Shown piece after piece: positions 33,853 to 46,081 of a stretch of DNA of 64,000 nucleotides. The DNA comes from Gorsachius magnificus (lineage: Eukaryota > Chordata > Aves > Pelecaniformes > Ardeidae), in assembly GCA_034008185.1 (NCBI GenBank), contig CM067082.1, positions 6,680,984 through 6,744,983 on the forward strand, in the 5' to 3' direction. The position numbers and the translations under genes are program-made. Numbering within the stretch: the first letter of the stretch is position 1; each line of letters opens with the position of its first letter. Below the pieces are notes generated by a model that was given only the letters and a program-made list of their open reading frames with translations, had not been told where the DNA came from and did not search any database.

Positions 33853-36580
33853 GCTGGCCAGAAGATGGCTTTGAGGCTTCTTCTGTTAGAAAGTCCAGTC
33901 CTGAATCTAATTAAAAATCAATGATGTGTTGTGATTGTGTCCATGGAAGAAAGAGTTGGTCTTTGTCATAATTTACAGGGACTACCTGTTCAGAGTGGAT
34001 GAAGATCTACTGTAACTAGAGAAAAATGCCTCTTTCTAATAATCATAAGCTTTTCAGAGAAGTTTCACCAACTATGTGCAGGTTTGCTCCTGAATACAGC
34101 ATAATCACTGAACCATGAAGTAAATGTATGAATACCATGTAGAGTTTTCTGATTCTGAGCCTATCCTGTACCAGGACTTAAGCTTTCGTCTCTTGAAAGG
34201 TTTGTCTCTTTGCCCAGTAAGTAAGCTTTCTGAGCATCCTTCATCATGCCTCAAACTGACACCCCAGATTTGAGCTACAAATCAAAAGACAAAAGGAAGA
34301 CAGGATCTTTTAGGACAGGTAAAGAAGCTGGTAGAAAAGGAGACAGTAGAAGTACAGCCTTGCCTATTGGCAATATTGATAATGCCTCCATTATGGAGTT
34401 CACTAATTACAGAGAAGATATAAATTGTTTTGTAAAAATCTATTGGTGAAACATAAAGACCAGTGAACGAGCCTTCAGCTTAATCTACCAGACATTTCAG
34501 TGGCAACCCCTGGCACATTAAAAAGTTAATGGGACTCTAATAGGTCATAATCACACTAATAAATTTTATAACTTTTCACTTTAGTAGCCAGAGTAATTTA
34601 AAAAAACTATAACTTTTGTTCTTGGGGTTGCATTAGACACAAGGTACAATTAATCTTTAACAAGGGCAAAGCTCTGCTTTAATGGAGTTTAACAGCAAGA
34701 AACCCTGGGGCATCCCTTCCTAAACAACAGAAATAGAAAAGATTGGGCTAAAACATCCTGCTGGTCAATTTAGATGTGCAGAGAAAACTTCCTCTCCAAG
34801 GAAAGGGAGAGGTTTGAACATATCCAGGATGCATTCCTTGGTCTGAGAGATCATGGACCTCCTAGAGGTCAGTTCAAAGACCTTCCCTGTCTGCAAAACC
34901 CAAGCCAATTATTGATGAAAATACTGCACTGCCTTGTTCTGTATGCTTTCTTGCTGGTTGAATAGCCTAGAAAATGTTTCTATTGAAGGGTAGCTTTTAT
35001 CCCAAACCAGCTCTAATCAATATATTCACCTTAATCTGAAAGATCATTGAGGTGAATCCTGTCAAATAGAAAACCTTTTGTGTGGCCGTTTATTTGGCAC
35101 TCTAAGAACAGAGAACAACCTGGCCTAGAAAGGACTGGAGGGTGATATCTCTAAATAACCTTAAAACTTATTTTGATGGGTGCTTAGAAAAGCAGTCAAT
35201 AACATTACACTTCCCTTTGAGTGACACCATACTCCCCTTGCCTACAGTAGAAATGTTTATCCTTCAGCAAAGTTGGCAAATCAAAGGTGGATCTGTCCCA
35301 CATCACTGCACAAAGAAAGTGACAGCAATCCCCGGTTTTCAGAAAGGTTTATATTGCATGAGAAAATGTCAGGAGACTGAAGGCCTTTGAAAGGCAAAAG
35401 AGTTCCACTCATTTGAACTTTAGTTTATCTGATAGAAATAGCTGTCAGATATATTCAGCTTCTCTTTCTCCCTTTCAGTGACTCTGAGACAGGCCTTATT
35501 GAGATAAGCCTAAGAAAGAGGAAGAAAGGGCAGATAGTCAACGTAAAGCAGTTGTATTGTGTAATGTGACAGAAAAGAAGAGCTGAAGAGCTCAGCTGGA
35601 AGTCTGTAGTTAATGTTTTAAATATTGTCCTATTGAGCTTAAGTGCTAGCCGAAGCAATTTCATGTTAATGACAATTCTGCTTCCAAGGCACTCTGCCTA
35701 AAAGGAAAGTAATGCTGCTAATGCATTTAGCACTTCTCCAGAGGAAGCTGTGCCTCTGGAGGACCATGGGGAATAGAGGGAACTGGCTCCCTGGTTCAAA
35801 GACAAGGCAAGACTTTCCCAGTAACTTATGAGAGGTTCCTACCTTTCTCAACAGGTGCTGAATGATGGTGAATAACATGTTGAAAACAGGTTATTCTTTT
35901 CTCTTCTGCCTTAATACCAGGCAGAATATGACAATATCTCTAAATCTTGCAGAAAAGCATTAATTAAGACCTTTCCAATCACTTTCAAAACACTCTACAG
36001 AAAACAGCAGAAGAAAAAAAAAAGAGAATACACGTTTCCACTTGATACTCAAAAGTAAAAACAAAGAACTAAGAAAAGAAACCTGAATCCATCCTGCCAC
36101 TGTCCTGGTGCCATTGTTCTTCCTTGTGCTAGTACAGCTGTTGTGGATCCCCATATGCATGTGAGTCTGTAGCAAACATAAAATGTTTGCTATGTAATTT
36201 TTAACCTATTCAAGTTCTAAGGTATTTTTAGATAAACTGCTGAAGTCAGTGTTTTGCTTTTCTGAGTCTTGATTCCAAAACTTGCTACCCCCCCGCCAGG
36301 GTTAGTAGTATTTCAGTCTGATTGGAAGAAAAACCCTATACAGTTCCCATAGGTTAGCCTTAAACTGTATTCTCATCTTCAATTACAATAGCTGTTTTGA
36401 GATTTTTCTGCCATTTCCTGCACACATATTTTTGGGCAACATTTTAATCTTGCTAATATTCACTTGCTGCTTCATGGATTGCCAAGTGACTACAGACACA
36501 CTAAAAATCTATTTAACCCAAGTCCTTACAAGTTCTTAACTTAAATACTGACTGGGAGAAAAAGAACAAAAATAAGACAA
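33853..36580. other. Unique sequence, no gene seen
   Basis: No repeats or exons recognised. The longest frame is 82 codons and has no motif. Confidence 0.5.
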
Positions 36581-36832
36581 TAGAATCATAGAATCACAGA
36601 ATCGTTTAGGTTGGAAAAAACTTTTACTATCGTCAGGTCCAACTGTTAACCTAACCCTGCCATCCCACCACTAAACCATGCCCCTAAGCACCTCATCTGC
36701 CCGGCTTTTAAATACCTCCAGGGATGGGGACTCGAGCACCTCCCTGGGCAGCCCATCCCAATGCTTTACGACCCCTTCCATGAAAAAAATTTTCCTAATG
36801 TCTAACGTAAACCTGCCCTGGTGCAACGTGAG
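36581..36832 (-). mobile_element. CR1 3' fragment, minus strand
   Basis: Starts with the antisense tail TAGAATCATAGAATCACAGAATC and continues with antisense of the subfamily seen at 32957-33852: 'gttaacctaaccctgccatcccaccactaaaccatg', 'aatacctccagggatgggga', 'cctaatgtctaacgtaaacctgccctgg'. The 5' truncation is at about 36832. Confidence 0.85.
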
Positions 36833-37446
36833 GCAATGACCAATACTAGACTATGCTTAAAAAATTAATGATAACTAATAATATCTGTGTAAGGTCTTTG
36901 CTTCTTGTGACCCATTCTTCTAATGAAGTCTTCCTGAGTAAACAATGATTCTTTGAACTTTGTCAAAGACAATGAGCACTTGATATTTGATTGAAGAGGT
37001 GGTAGTAGAGGCTAACAAACAGCAGTTACTTCACAACAGCGTGCTATGTTGATGTTGCAGGTACTTGTATATGATTTGCAGTAATGAAATTGGCTTTATT
37101 ATTACTTATTATTATATGTATGTAACCTGTAATTGAATGCATAAAACATCATCTCTGAATAAAAAATCAGGCCTAAAGGCTAAAAACTTCCTGACTAAAA
37201 GTATGGCTCTACAATGTAGGTGTCTACACTTAAAATGGTCATGGCCTTTTTTTTTCCCTTAGTAGTCCATGGAAGTCTGATCAATACTGTCAATGAGATT
37301 TGTGGTGTGATTCAGTCTATATTAATGTAAGCACCCATAGATCAGATGGAGCTGCATTCATTCTGTTTATTAACTCGCCGTTAGGTATAGTAAGAATTTG
37401 GGGTGCTTTCTCAGACTAGATTTTGACAGTTGACGTATGACATGAA
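36833..37446. other. Unique AT-rich sequence, no gene seen
   Basis: No exon or repeat family recognised. Confidence 0.45.
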
Positions 37447-37523
37447 GATGTCGCTGCTCATCGCAGAGGGGTTTAACTTTAAAGGTGTCTTCCAACCCAA
37501 ACTATTCTATGATTCTATGATTC
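37447..37523 (+). mobile_element. Short CR1 3' tail fragment
   Basis: 'tgctcatcgcagaggggttt' and 'tcttccaacccaaac' are followed by two ATTCTATG units. This is the last 75 or so bases of a CR1 3' UTR, an extreme 5' truncation. Confidence 0.8.
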
Positions 37524-39149
37524 ATTGTAAACCTGTAGACTTGTGGGAGAGGAATCCCCACAAAGTGCTTCTCTAACTTAGTGAATCAGATTTTCATGCT
37601 CTTAGCCAAGTATAAATGTAACTATACGCGCAGATCAATTAATGCAGGTCTCTGGCTGGGTGAGGCTACACGTTTGGGAAGCACATTGACTTAGCTTAAG
37701 CAGAACACCAGCTTAGCACCTCTGTATTCAGGGTACTAAGGACAGACATATTGGACCATGAATAAATGACTCATGTGCCCAGACTCATGTTTCAAAAGAA
37801 AGATGTCCTTGTAACAGTTGTCTAAAAAAATAAGCTATGACACTTAAAATATGACCCCTGTTGCAACAGGTGAGCTTTTCTGCAAAGCTGGTATGAATGA
37901 TAGATGCCTAATTCTTGCCAACATTCTTGCCTTAGCATTTAAGCCTGCATTCCATCAGAAATCAGCTGAGAGCGCGATGGGAGATTTATTTTTCCTGATG
38001 TTTATTTTCAATCATGTCCAACTGATGCACATGTTTTGGAACAAAGGCTATTGCTTCTTATTTGTTGTTTCATTACCTTGTACAAGGTGCGCCTGGGCTA
38101 CTATAACAGGACTCTGATTTTGGTTGCGGCATAAAGATGATGCTTAACACTACTGTTTATTAAAAAAAAATGTAAAAAGAAGACCAATTTCCCTTCACTT
38201 AACTGAAGAAAATAAGAAGGTAATAAAGTCTCACGTCACTGATGAGCTTTCTTTGGTGCACAGATGCATTTATGGTGAAATGAACAAACTTTATGTAGGA
38301 AGGCTAAGTTGCTTTACTCTTGAGTTTGTCTGTGAGATATAATGATGGCTCAAGCAACAGAACTTTTGAAAAGCTGGGGAATAATAAAAAGCGCTGTACA
38401 AGACATGACTTTTCCTCCTGCACTTCATTTCCTAGGAAACAGATGCAAGATCAGTTGGCAACCTGGCATCAGTCTGTATGTCTTGTTTAAGGGAGTGTAT
38501 TGTTCATAAAATGTTATGAATACAGTTACTCCACAGATGTGTGGAACTAAATTTGATGTGACATCAGTTTAATGATATCACATGAAAGATTCAGAAAACT
38601 TCTGGTTGTGTTGCTTCTTTATATGTGTGATTGCATGGAAAACCATTTGTGAGACACAGGACCTGTGCAAATGGCGCATTGATGTTGGCTGCTGATTAAA
38701 TCCACAGTTCATGCAAATCCTACTAAACCCAAGAAAAAAGCATAAGGGCAGTTATCTAACATTCCCCAACCTCATGAGATGTTCCAATGCTTGCTTTATT
38801 ATTGTTTTGTTTCCTATATGATTCCAGATAATTGTGATAAATTTTAAACCAACAGTTTATGGGAGTTTAAATGCATGGTGGATGGAGCCTTTATGGAGCC
38901 ATTCTCTGAAAGTTCAAAGCTGGTCCACACTTAAGGACTGAAATATTTCTGCTAAAGTCACATATGAAATGAATTGAGTTCCTCAACTGTGTCACAAATT
39001 CATTATCCCAACTGGTTCCTGGAAATCACTTGCTGAAAAGCTGAAGATTTTGATGTCTGGAGGAAGACTTTCAATTGCTTCCACATCCTTTATATGTGTC
39101 TTTTTGATCTGCCAGCTGTCTAACTGGTATCAAGACTGTGAGGAATTCA
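37524..39149. other. Unique sequence, no gene seen
   Basis: No exon or repeat family recognised. The 88-codon frame at 37851 has no motif. Confidence 0.45.
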
Positions 39150-39197
39150 GAGCCTTTAAAGGTCCCTTCCAATCCTAACTATTCTATGATTCTATAT
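39150..39197 (+). mobile_element. Minimal CR1 tail
   Basis: 'cctttaaaggtcccttccaatcctaactattctatgattctata' is the CR1 3' terminus with two tail units. Fewer than 50 bases remain. Confidence 0.75.
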
Positions 39198-41430
39198 CCT
39201 AAAGCAGTGGGTACTGCCAGCCATTTCTCTTACCCTGAATATGCCTGCTCCAAGGCTATAGGATTGTTCATGAGAGGGCTTCTGGGAGTGAACAATGTAG
39301 TCAGTTTGTCTGACTTTCACTGTTGTCTTACAGACCATGTACAGAAAGTTTTAGGGGACTAAACAGTGGGCATATGAGCTATATTTTCCTAGAAATGAAA
39401 GTCAGAGGACCTTCCATAGGCCTAAGCTGGCCTTCACAGGCCTCATCCAGCACTGTGCTTCATTAGGCACGCTGTTGTCTGCCCCTTTATGCCTTGTCCA
39501 TAACTCAGAACTAGCCAGGGAGTGACTAAACCAGTCCAGGAAGTCAGAACATTTTGAGTTAATCCAATCTATCCTTCCTTCTAGAGTGAGACTTTTTAAG
39601 GAGGTAGCTTCTGCTAATACATAACTTCATAGCTGGGTCATTTTCCTCTTAGTTGTGAATCACCTATAACCTGTCTGTCATGCGGATATCTTGGGTATGC
39701 AAATGATTCCACAACTCTTAGGTTTACACTTCCTTGAGACTGCTTCCAGCAAACCAACTCTCTTTTCTTTATAATCTTTTGCATTTTTCCTCCTTTTCTT
39801 AAGAGCAGATTAACTGGTGCCAGGTTTTCCAACTGTCTCCAGTCACGCAGGATATGAATGTGTGGCAATAGATCAATGCTTGCATAATTTGGGTGGAAAG
39901 GGACCTTTTAATGAAGACAATATTTTCCTCCATCTACACAGCTCAGGAGCAAAGCAAGCTAGTCTGCCAGACCAGGCACTCTGTGGCCAAGGTCTGTGGC
40001 GTCAGACTGTCTCCTTACTAACAATTCAGCTAAATTGCTGGTCTGACCTAGTGGTCTCTTGAAGGTTTTCTTTATCCCAGAGATGGAATAAATTGGGAAC
40101 TGTTCATTTAAAATGTCCACTGCAACAGCTCTTGCCAGAGATAAGATACTGTCACTATGTTTACCCTGAAAATGAAGGAGAAAAGTTAGAAATGAAAGAA
40201 AATATAAGGCAGAACTTTACTGTACTCTGAAAATCAAAACACAACCAATGAGATTTTTTTCTCATACAGAATCAAATTCTGTTTCTGTAATTGTTCCAAA
40301 ACCTCAGGATTCTTGGGACAGGAAACTAGGGTTCAAATGGTACACTTTCAGCTGATGTTTCTTCCAACAAACTGAGACTAAATGAGCAGGTGAAAAGTCC
40401 AAGGAGACCCCCTTATTGCTTTTACTCTTGTTTTCCCAAACCATTTTAATTTCAAGAAGTTCTGTAAATTGACAATCCTGTAGTGAGACGTACCTGTCCT
40501 TCCCAGTTTGCTGTGCTTTTCAGAACAATGTGATTTTCTAAATCACCTTCCCTTCTCTTCTTGCCATTGGAGAGCTGGCTGTCTCAGCAGTCAGCTTTGT
40601 GCAGCAGATCCCCTCAAGGACACAGAAGTCCTCAGATTGCCTCTGTGATGTACCTTTGATTTTTCACACCAAGACTTGATGGTCAAAAACACCCATCGTG
40701 CTTTGCTGAGGCCATGCTGGGGCACTATAGAGTCCAAGGGACAGGTCAGACAGTAGTGCTCATGAGGGATCTCTGTAAAATTTGATGAAAAATAGAGCTG
40801 CTGTTAAAGTGAGTTACACTCACTAAACAACACTCCTGGCATCTGTGCTGTGCATACCTGTGTGCAGCTACGGCTCATTACTCATCACATTGCTTTGTAC
40901 AGCTTCAGGCGATTTTATGTCGTCCAATCTGAGACTGACAGTTGCTCCTCACCATAAACCTAGTTCTGTAGTCAGCACATGTTTTGTCTCCTATTTCCAC
41001 AGCTTTCATGTGATTCAGAATGTCCTTTTCAGAGCTATGACATGACACATTTTATACCATATTTCAGGGTCTGTGGCCTGACTTCCATGGATCTCCCCTT
41101 GGATTGCTGTCTGATTAATGCCATCTCTACAGCCTAAGGGCAGCTTTAGGACAGCCATTCAGACTCTCTTTCTGTTGATATCAGTTAGTCTGTTGGTGTT
41201 GTATGCAGTAAATAGGAGCCTTTCAAAGTTCATATTCTTTATTTTTACACAATTTGACATTACATCCGTGCCTCTGAGAGACATGGTTTACCCTACCAAC
41301 AAATCTGGATACCTTCTCAAAGCTATCCTACTTGTGACTTTATCTCAACAGGATATGACCTCTCTTAAAGGAAGAGAATTCCTTTGGTCGTGTTAATGTT
41401 TTACCTTTGTTCAGCAGTGCTTAAGACTGG
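39198..41430. other. Unique sequence, no gene seen
   Basis: Small open frames (at most 92 codons) without motifs. No repeat family recognised. Confidence 0.45.
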
Positions 41431-42032
41431 TGTCCTGGTTTTGGCTGGGACAGAGTTAATTTTCTTCCTAGTAGCTGGCATAGTGCTGTGGTTTGGATTT
41501 AGGATGAGAAGAATGTTGATAACTCACTGATGGTTTAGTTGTTGCTGAGCAGTGCTTACACCAGTCAAGGACTTTTTAGCTTCCTCTGCTCTGCCAGGTG
41601 CACCAGAAGCTGGGAGGGGACACATCCAGGACAGCTGATCCCAGCTGGCCAAGGGGATATGCCATATCATATGATGTCATGCTCAGTATCTAAACTGGGC
41701 AAGGTTGGCCAAGGGGAGCGATCACTGCTCGGGGACAGGCTGGGGGTCTGTCAGTCAGTGGTCAGTGGTTGCATCACTTGTTTTTCCTTGGTTTTGTCTC
41801 TCTCTTTCTCCCTTCTTATTTTCCTTTTATTACAATTTATTATTATTTTATTACTATTATTATCATCATCATCATTATAATCATCATCATAAAATATTAA
41901 GCTGTTCTTATATCAATCCATGAGTTTTCTTACTTTTGCTCTTCTGACTCTCTCCCCTGTCCCACTGGGGACGGGGAAGGGGAGCAAGTAGCTGCGTGGT
42001 GCTTAGTTGCCTGATGGGGCTAAACCACAACA
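41431..42032 (+). mobile_element. Solo LTR of family A, copy 3, with target duplication
   Basis: Begins TGTCCTGGTTTTGGCTGGGA and ends GGGGCTAAACCACAACA; it is the same family as the LTRs at 100 and 8170 but in plus orientation. It is flanked by ACTGG (41426-41430) and GCTGG (42033-42037), a 5-base target duplication with one difference. The promoter zone has a TGATGTCA motif (41672-41679), followed by TATCTAAA (41687-41694) in place of the TATATAAA-like box. A TTATTA/TCATCA microsatellite lies at 41830-41900. No coding region adjoins it. Confidence 0.85.
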
Positions 42033-42622
42033 GCTGGTTTTATCACTACCAAGTAGTATGAAACTTCTTGCATGTCTTTGTATGGGGCTGTCACTCCAGA
42101 CTAAGTATATATGCCAACAGGAGACAGCTAATGAAAGTAACTTTTGAGTTATGGCCAAAGCTTTGCAACTGAAGCATACAGATCCAAGTTTTAATTTGTA
42201 TGATGCTACAGTTCTCTGAAGTGCTGAATGAGCCATTCCAAATGCAAGAGGCAGTTAGGATTTTAAAAAGGTCCACATTTCTGCAGAACCTTTGTGTACC
42301 CTAACAGTAACATCCACAGGTTAGAAAGTATATAAATTGTTGGTTTCCAAAATTTCTTTCAGCAGGAGGTCCAAAACAGATTTATGGTGTAAAACATGGG
42401 GTTTAGGTACTTCCTACTCTATCAGTTAAGCACATAAAAAATCTGTCATGCAGAGGACAGGAATTTTTATTTATTTTTTTTTTGTTTTAACTACACAGGA
42501 ACAAGAAAACTTTTTGTACCTCATTTGACATACAGTCTGATTCCTGAATAGTTATTGACATCAGTAGTGAGATTAGATATATAGGTGGAGCAGTGTTAAG
42601 AAAATAGATCATGAAGAAGGTC
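42033..42622. other. Unique sequence between two LTRs
   Basis: No retroviral frame, repeat or exon recognised. Confidence 0.45.
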
Positions 42623-42945
42623 TGTGGTGGATTAACCTTGGCTAAGGGCCAAACGCCACCAGCTGCTCTCTCTCCCTCCTCAAGTGGACAAGATGGAAAA
42701 GTTTGAGGGTTGAGATAAAGACAGGGAGATGACTTACCAATTACTGTCACGGGCAAAACAGACTTGACATGGGGAAAAATAATTTAATTTATTGCCAGTT
42801 AAAGTAGATTTGAGTAGTGAGAAACAAAGACAAACATTAAAGCAACACCTTTCACCCCTTTGTCCCCTTCCCCAGGCCAACTTCACTCCCTCACTCCTAA
42901 ATCTTCTTCCCCCAGAGCAGCATAGGAGAACTGCACTATAAAAGT
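42623..42945 (-). mobile_element. LTR fragment of a second endogenous-retrovirus family
   Basis: The plus-strand text TGTGGTGGATTAACCTTGGC, 'gttgagataaagacagggagatgacttaccaattactgtcacgg', 'gacttgacatggggaaaaataatttaatttattgcc' and 'agtagtgagaaacaaagac' follows the antisense of a widespread avian LTR type that differs from family A. It begins with TGTG at 42623, the 3' LTR end on the minus strand, and fades out near 42945, so the U3 part is missing. No target duplication can be tested. Confidence 0.65.
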
Positions 42946-44691
42946 TGATTGGGGTATGGTTATAAAGCTGGTTGAGATAGATTTGTCAGGTTAATTAACC
43001 ACCTGGCTCTGGGACCTGCCCTGTGTGGTGCTGTGTTAGCTTTGCACTAATGAGGACATGGCCCAGTATCTGCCTTTGTCAGAGGAAGCTGAAAAGCTCT
43101 TATGCACTTACTGGAGGCTTGTCACAGATAAACCATTAAAACAGTGTCTGACTTTTGACTAAGACAAATCAGGTAAAATCGTTTCAGGTAGAATCTCTTT
43201 TCTGTAGATTTTCCTCTTTAAAAAAAATGTATATATGATTGAAAAGTTAAACTTGCTGCTATTCAGCCTATACTGCACAAGTAGTGTTTGCCAAGTGTTA
43301 TACTTTAAGCACCTAATTGATTCACGTGTCTGTTTGGTTGGAGTTCCCAAGAAGAGCACATGTCCCATCACGAACCATGGTCAGAAATTGATGCAGAAGG
43401 AGGGGAGGCTGAAGTCCACTGAGAGAAACTGATAGAGGGGAACGTGGCAAATGAGATACAGACAAATGAGGAACTCTTCAGCTGTTTCCAAATAAAGAGT
43501 TTTACTCTGATTAAACCATTTTATTGCTATATTTTTTACTTATGGTTACCAATTGCAAAAATTGGAATTTCTCATCTGTTCTACTATCCATGGTCATGTA
43601 TCTAAGATAAACTAATATTGTCAATTTGTTTTAAAAATAAACAAATAAGACCCTGTGCCTCCAGATTTATATACATTATCACACACTGAGCTATTTCATG
43701 TTTATAGAATGACATTTTTTCTGCCACAAGTTGACAATAAACAGTGTGCTAAAAATGAGCTGAATTTATTTGTTGCTTGTGATGGAATGAGGAAATTTAT
43801 TTATCTAAGGATTTGGTCTATAAAAGCTTAATCTCCTTTTGGGATGTTATTACATAATTTTTTCTGTTATTCAGTTTGCCTGTAAACCACTTCAAATTTA
43901 TTTTATTTTTTTAACCTTTTTTTAGCATTTAGAGCCATTCAGTTTGATTTCTAACTTTTTATTTTTTTAAATGTGTAACCAAAAAACACCAATAGCTAAT
44001 TCATATGCACAGAAGTTAAAAGAGTGAAGGGAAAATCAGTGGCTTAAGTTAATCTAGTACATAGTAAAAAAATATCATTTGATAGATTCCTGAATTTTGT
44101 TTAAACTCACTGAATAATTCTGGATAAATAAAGGCAATATTTCTGGAAATGCTGAAAAAAATTCAATTAGAATTTTTTGAAGGAAATTGACATTCCTGAA
44201 ATACACATTTGCCAGATTCCCAAAATGGTGGATGCCAAAATCTCTTCATTTATGCCTAGGGGTTAGCATGCTTGCCAACATATGAGATACATAGGCAAAA
44301 AGTCAGTAACAGAAGGAACACCATGTATCCTGGCCAACAGTGCACTGAAAGGGCATATTTATGCTGTAGTACTTGGCCTAGTGAATACTTAGTAGAGTTG
44401 AATATGGAATACACTCAGAAGGAGATACTGAGAATACCACATAAGTTTATAGCACACTCTGGGGAATTAGTTAATGTGGGTTCAAGGTCTTTCAGAAATA
44501 AGCAATATTTGAACACGTATCTCTCAATTCCATGGGTTTGTTTGGTTTGGTTTGGTTTTTTTTCTTTTTTAGAAAATCTCTTCTGGGCAGTTCTGTGAAT
44601 CAACTTTCATTTTTTTTAGACATAAAATATTTTTAGAAATATCAAAAAAGCTTCAGAAAAATACTTAAAAAATACTTCTATACTTGGGCTA
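42946..44691. other. Unique AT-rich sequence, no gene seen
   Basis: No exon recognised. T-rich runs occur near 43900-43970 and 44540-44572. Confidence 0.45.
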
Positions 44692-45316
44692 AGAATCACA
44701 GAATCGCAAGGGTTGGAAGGGACCTCGGGAGATCATCTAGTCCAACCCCCCTGCTAAAGCAGGTTCTCCTAGAGCATGTTACACAGGATTTCATCCAGGT
44801 GGGCTTTGAATATCTCCAGAGAAGGAGACTCCACAACCCCCCTGGGCAGCCTGCTCCAGTGCTCTGTCACCCTTAGAGTAAAGAAGTTTTTCCTCATATT
44901 CAACTGGAACCTCTTATGTCTCAGTTTGTACCCATTGACCCTTGTCCTGTTGCTGGACACCACTGGGAAGAGTCTGGCTCTGTCCTCATGACTTCCACTC
45001 TTAAGATATTTGTATGTATTGATGAGGTCCCCTCTCAGTCTTCTCTTCTTCAGGCTGAACAAGCCCAACTCTCTCAGCCTTTCCTCATAGGGGAGATGCT
45101 CCAGTCCCTTTATCATCCTAGTTGCTCTCCTCTGGACTCTTTCCAGGAGTTCCTCATCTTTCTTGAACTGGGGAGCCCAGAGCTGGACACAGTACTCCAG
45201 GTGGGGTCTCACCAGGTCAGAGTAGAGCGGGAGGAGAACCTCCCTCGCCCTGCTGGCCACACTCCTCTTAATGCACCCCAGGATACCATTGGCCTTCTTG
45301 GCAACAAGGGCACACG
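44692..45316 (-). mobile_element. CR1 LINE, 5'-truncated, third subfamily
   Basis: Antisense tail AGAATCACAGAATCGC at the left, then 'ggttggaagggacctcggg', 'tctagtccaacccccctgctaaagcagg' and the antisense ORF2 C-terminus, stopping near 'ggcaacaagggcacac'. Inside, a 163-codon minus frame (44769-45260) stays open and carries [32 protein letters not shown] and [16 protein letters not shown]. The 3' UTR ('gctttagcaggg' in sense) distinguishes it from the two subfamilies at 15.3 and 33 kb. Confidence 0.9.
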
Positions 45317-45557
45317 TGTTACTTACCTTGTCCTGCTATGAAAAGTGACATGCATGGAGATAATACGGTGATTTGAAACGATAATATTATGGTGCATATT
45401 AAAAAGGATGGGAGGGACCTTCATTGTTGTCTCTTGAGAAACGGGCTCCAGTTTTAGTCCTATATATCAAAAAAAGGATTTTTGTCTGCCACTAATGAAG
45501 AGTATCTCTCTTCATTAGTATCCAGTCCCTGTCATTCTATTACAGCTTAATTGTGAT
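45317..45557. other. Spacer between CR1 and LTR
   Basis: Unique; nothing recognised. Confidence 0.4.
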
Positions 45558-45985
45558 TGTGCTGGTTTTGGCTGAGTAGAGGTAATTTTCTTCACAGTAG
45601 CTAGTATGGGTTATGTTTTGGATTTGTGCTGGAAACAGTGCTGGTAACTCAGGGATGTTTTAGTTATTGTTGAGCAGGGCTTACACAGAGTCAAGGACTT
45701 TTCTGATTGTTTCCCCACCCCACCAGCGAGGAGGCTAGGGGTGCACAAGAAGTCAGGAGGGAATAGAGCTGGGACAGCTGCCCCCAACTGACCAAAGGGA
45801 TATTTCATACCATATGATGTCATGCTCAGCATATAAATCTGGGGGAAGAAGGAAGGGGGGGGCGGGGGGGAGGCATTTGGAGTGATGATGTTTTTAACCA
45901 AGTAACAGTTATGTGTGATGGAGCCCTGCCTTCCTGGAGATGGCTGAACACTTGCCTGCCCACGGGTAGCAGTGATTATTTTGAA
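45558..45985 (+). mobile_element. LTR fragment related to family A, intact TATA box, 3'-truncated
   Basis: The first part (TGTGCTGGTTTTGGCTGAGT, 'taattttcttcacagtagc', 'gtcaaggacttttctg') matches the U3 start of the LTR at 41431. The promoter has TGATGTCA (45815-45822) and TATAAA (45832-45837), then a G-rich run. After the promoter it departs into a different R/U5 ('atttggagtgatgatgttttt', 'gtgatggagccctgccttcctggagatggctgaacac'), a subtype of the same group. It stops near 45985, without the CA end. Confidence 0.75.
45832..45837 (+). promoter_or_regulatory. TATA box of LTR at 45.6 kb
   Basis: TATAAA ten bases after the TGATGTCA element, the same arrangement as on the minus strand at 431-456. 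The only plus-strand LTR promoter here with an unmutated TATA box. Confidence 0.6.
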
Positions 45986-46081
45986 AAATAGAGAAGTAAA
46001 ATATTAAGTAAAATAAAAAAGACACACAAACTTACATATTAAAAGTAATAAGAAGTTCAGAAGATCAGTTATATTCATCTT

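Noticed and set aside
41431..45985. Two plus-strand LTRs as a short provirus
   Set aside because: The second belongs to another subtype and is truncated, and the interval holds a minus-strand LTR of a different family and a minus-strand CR1.
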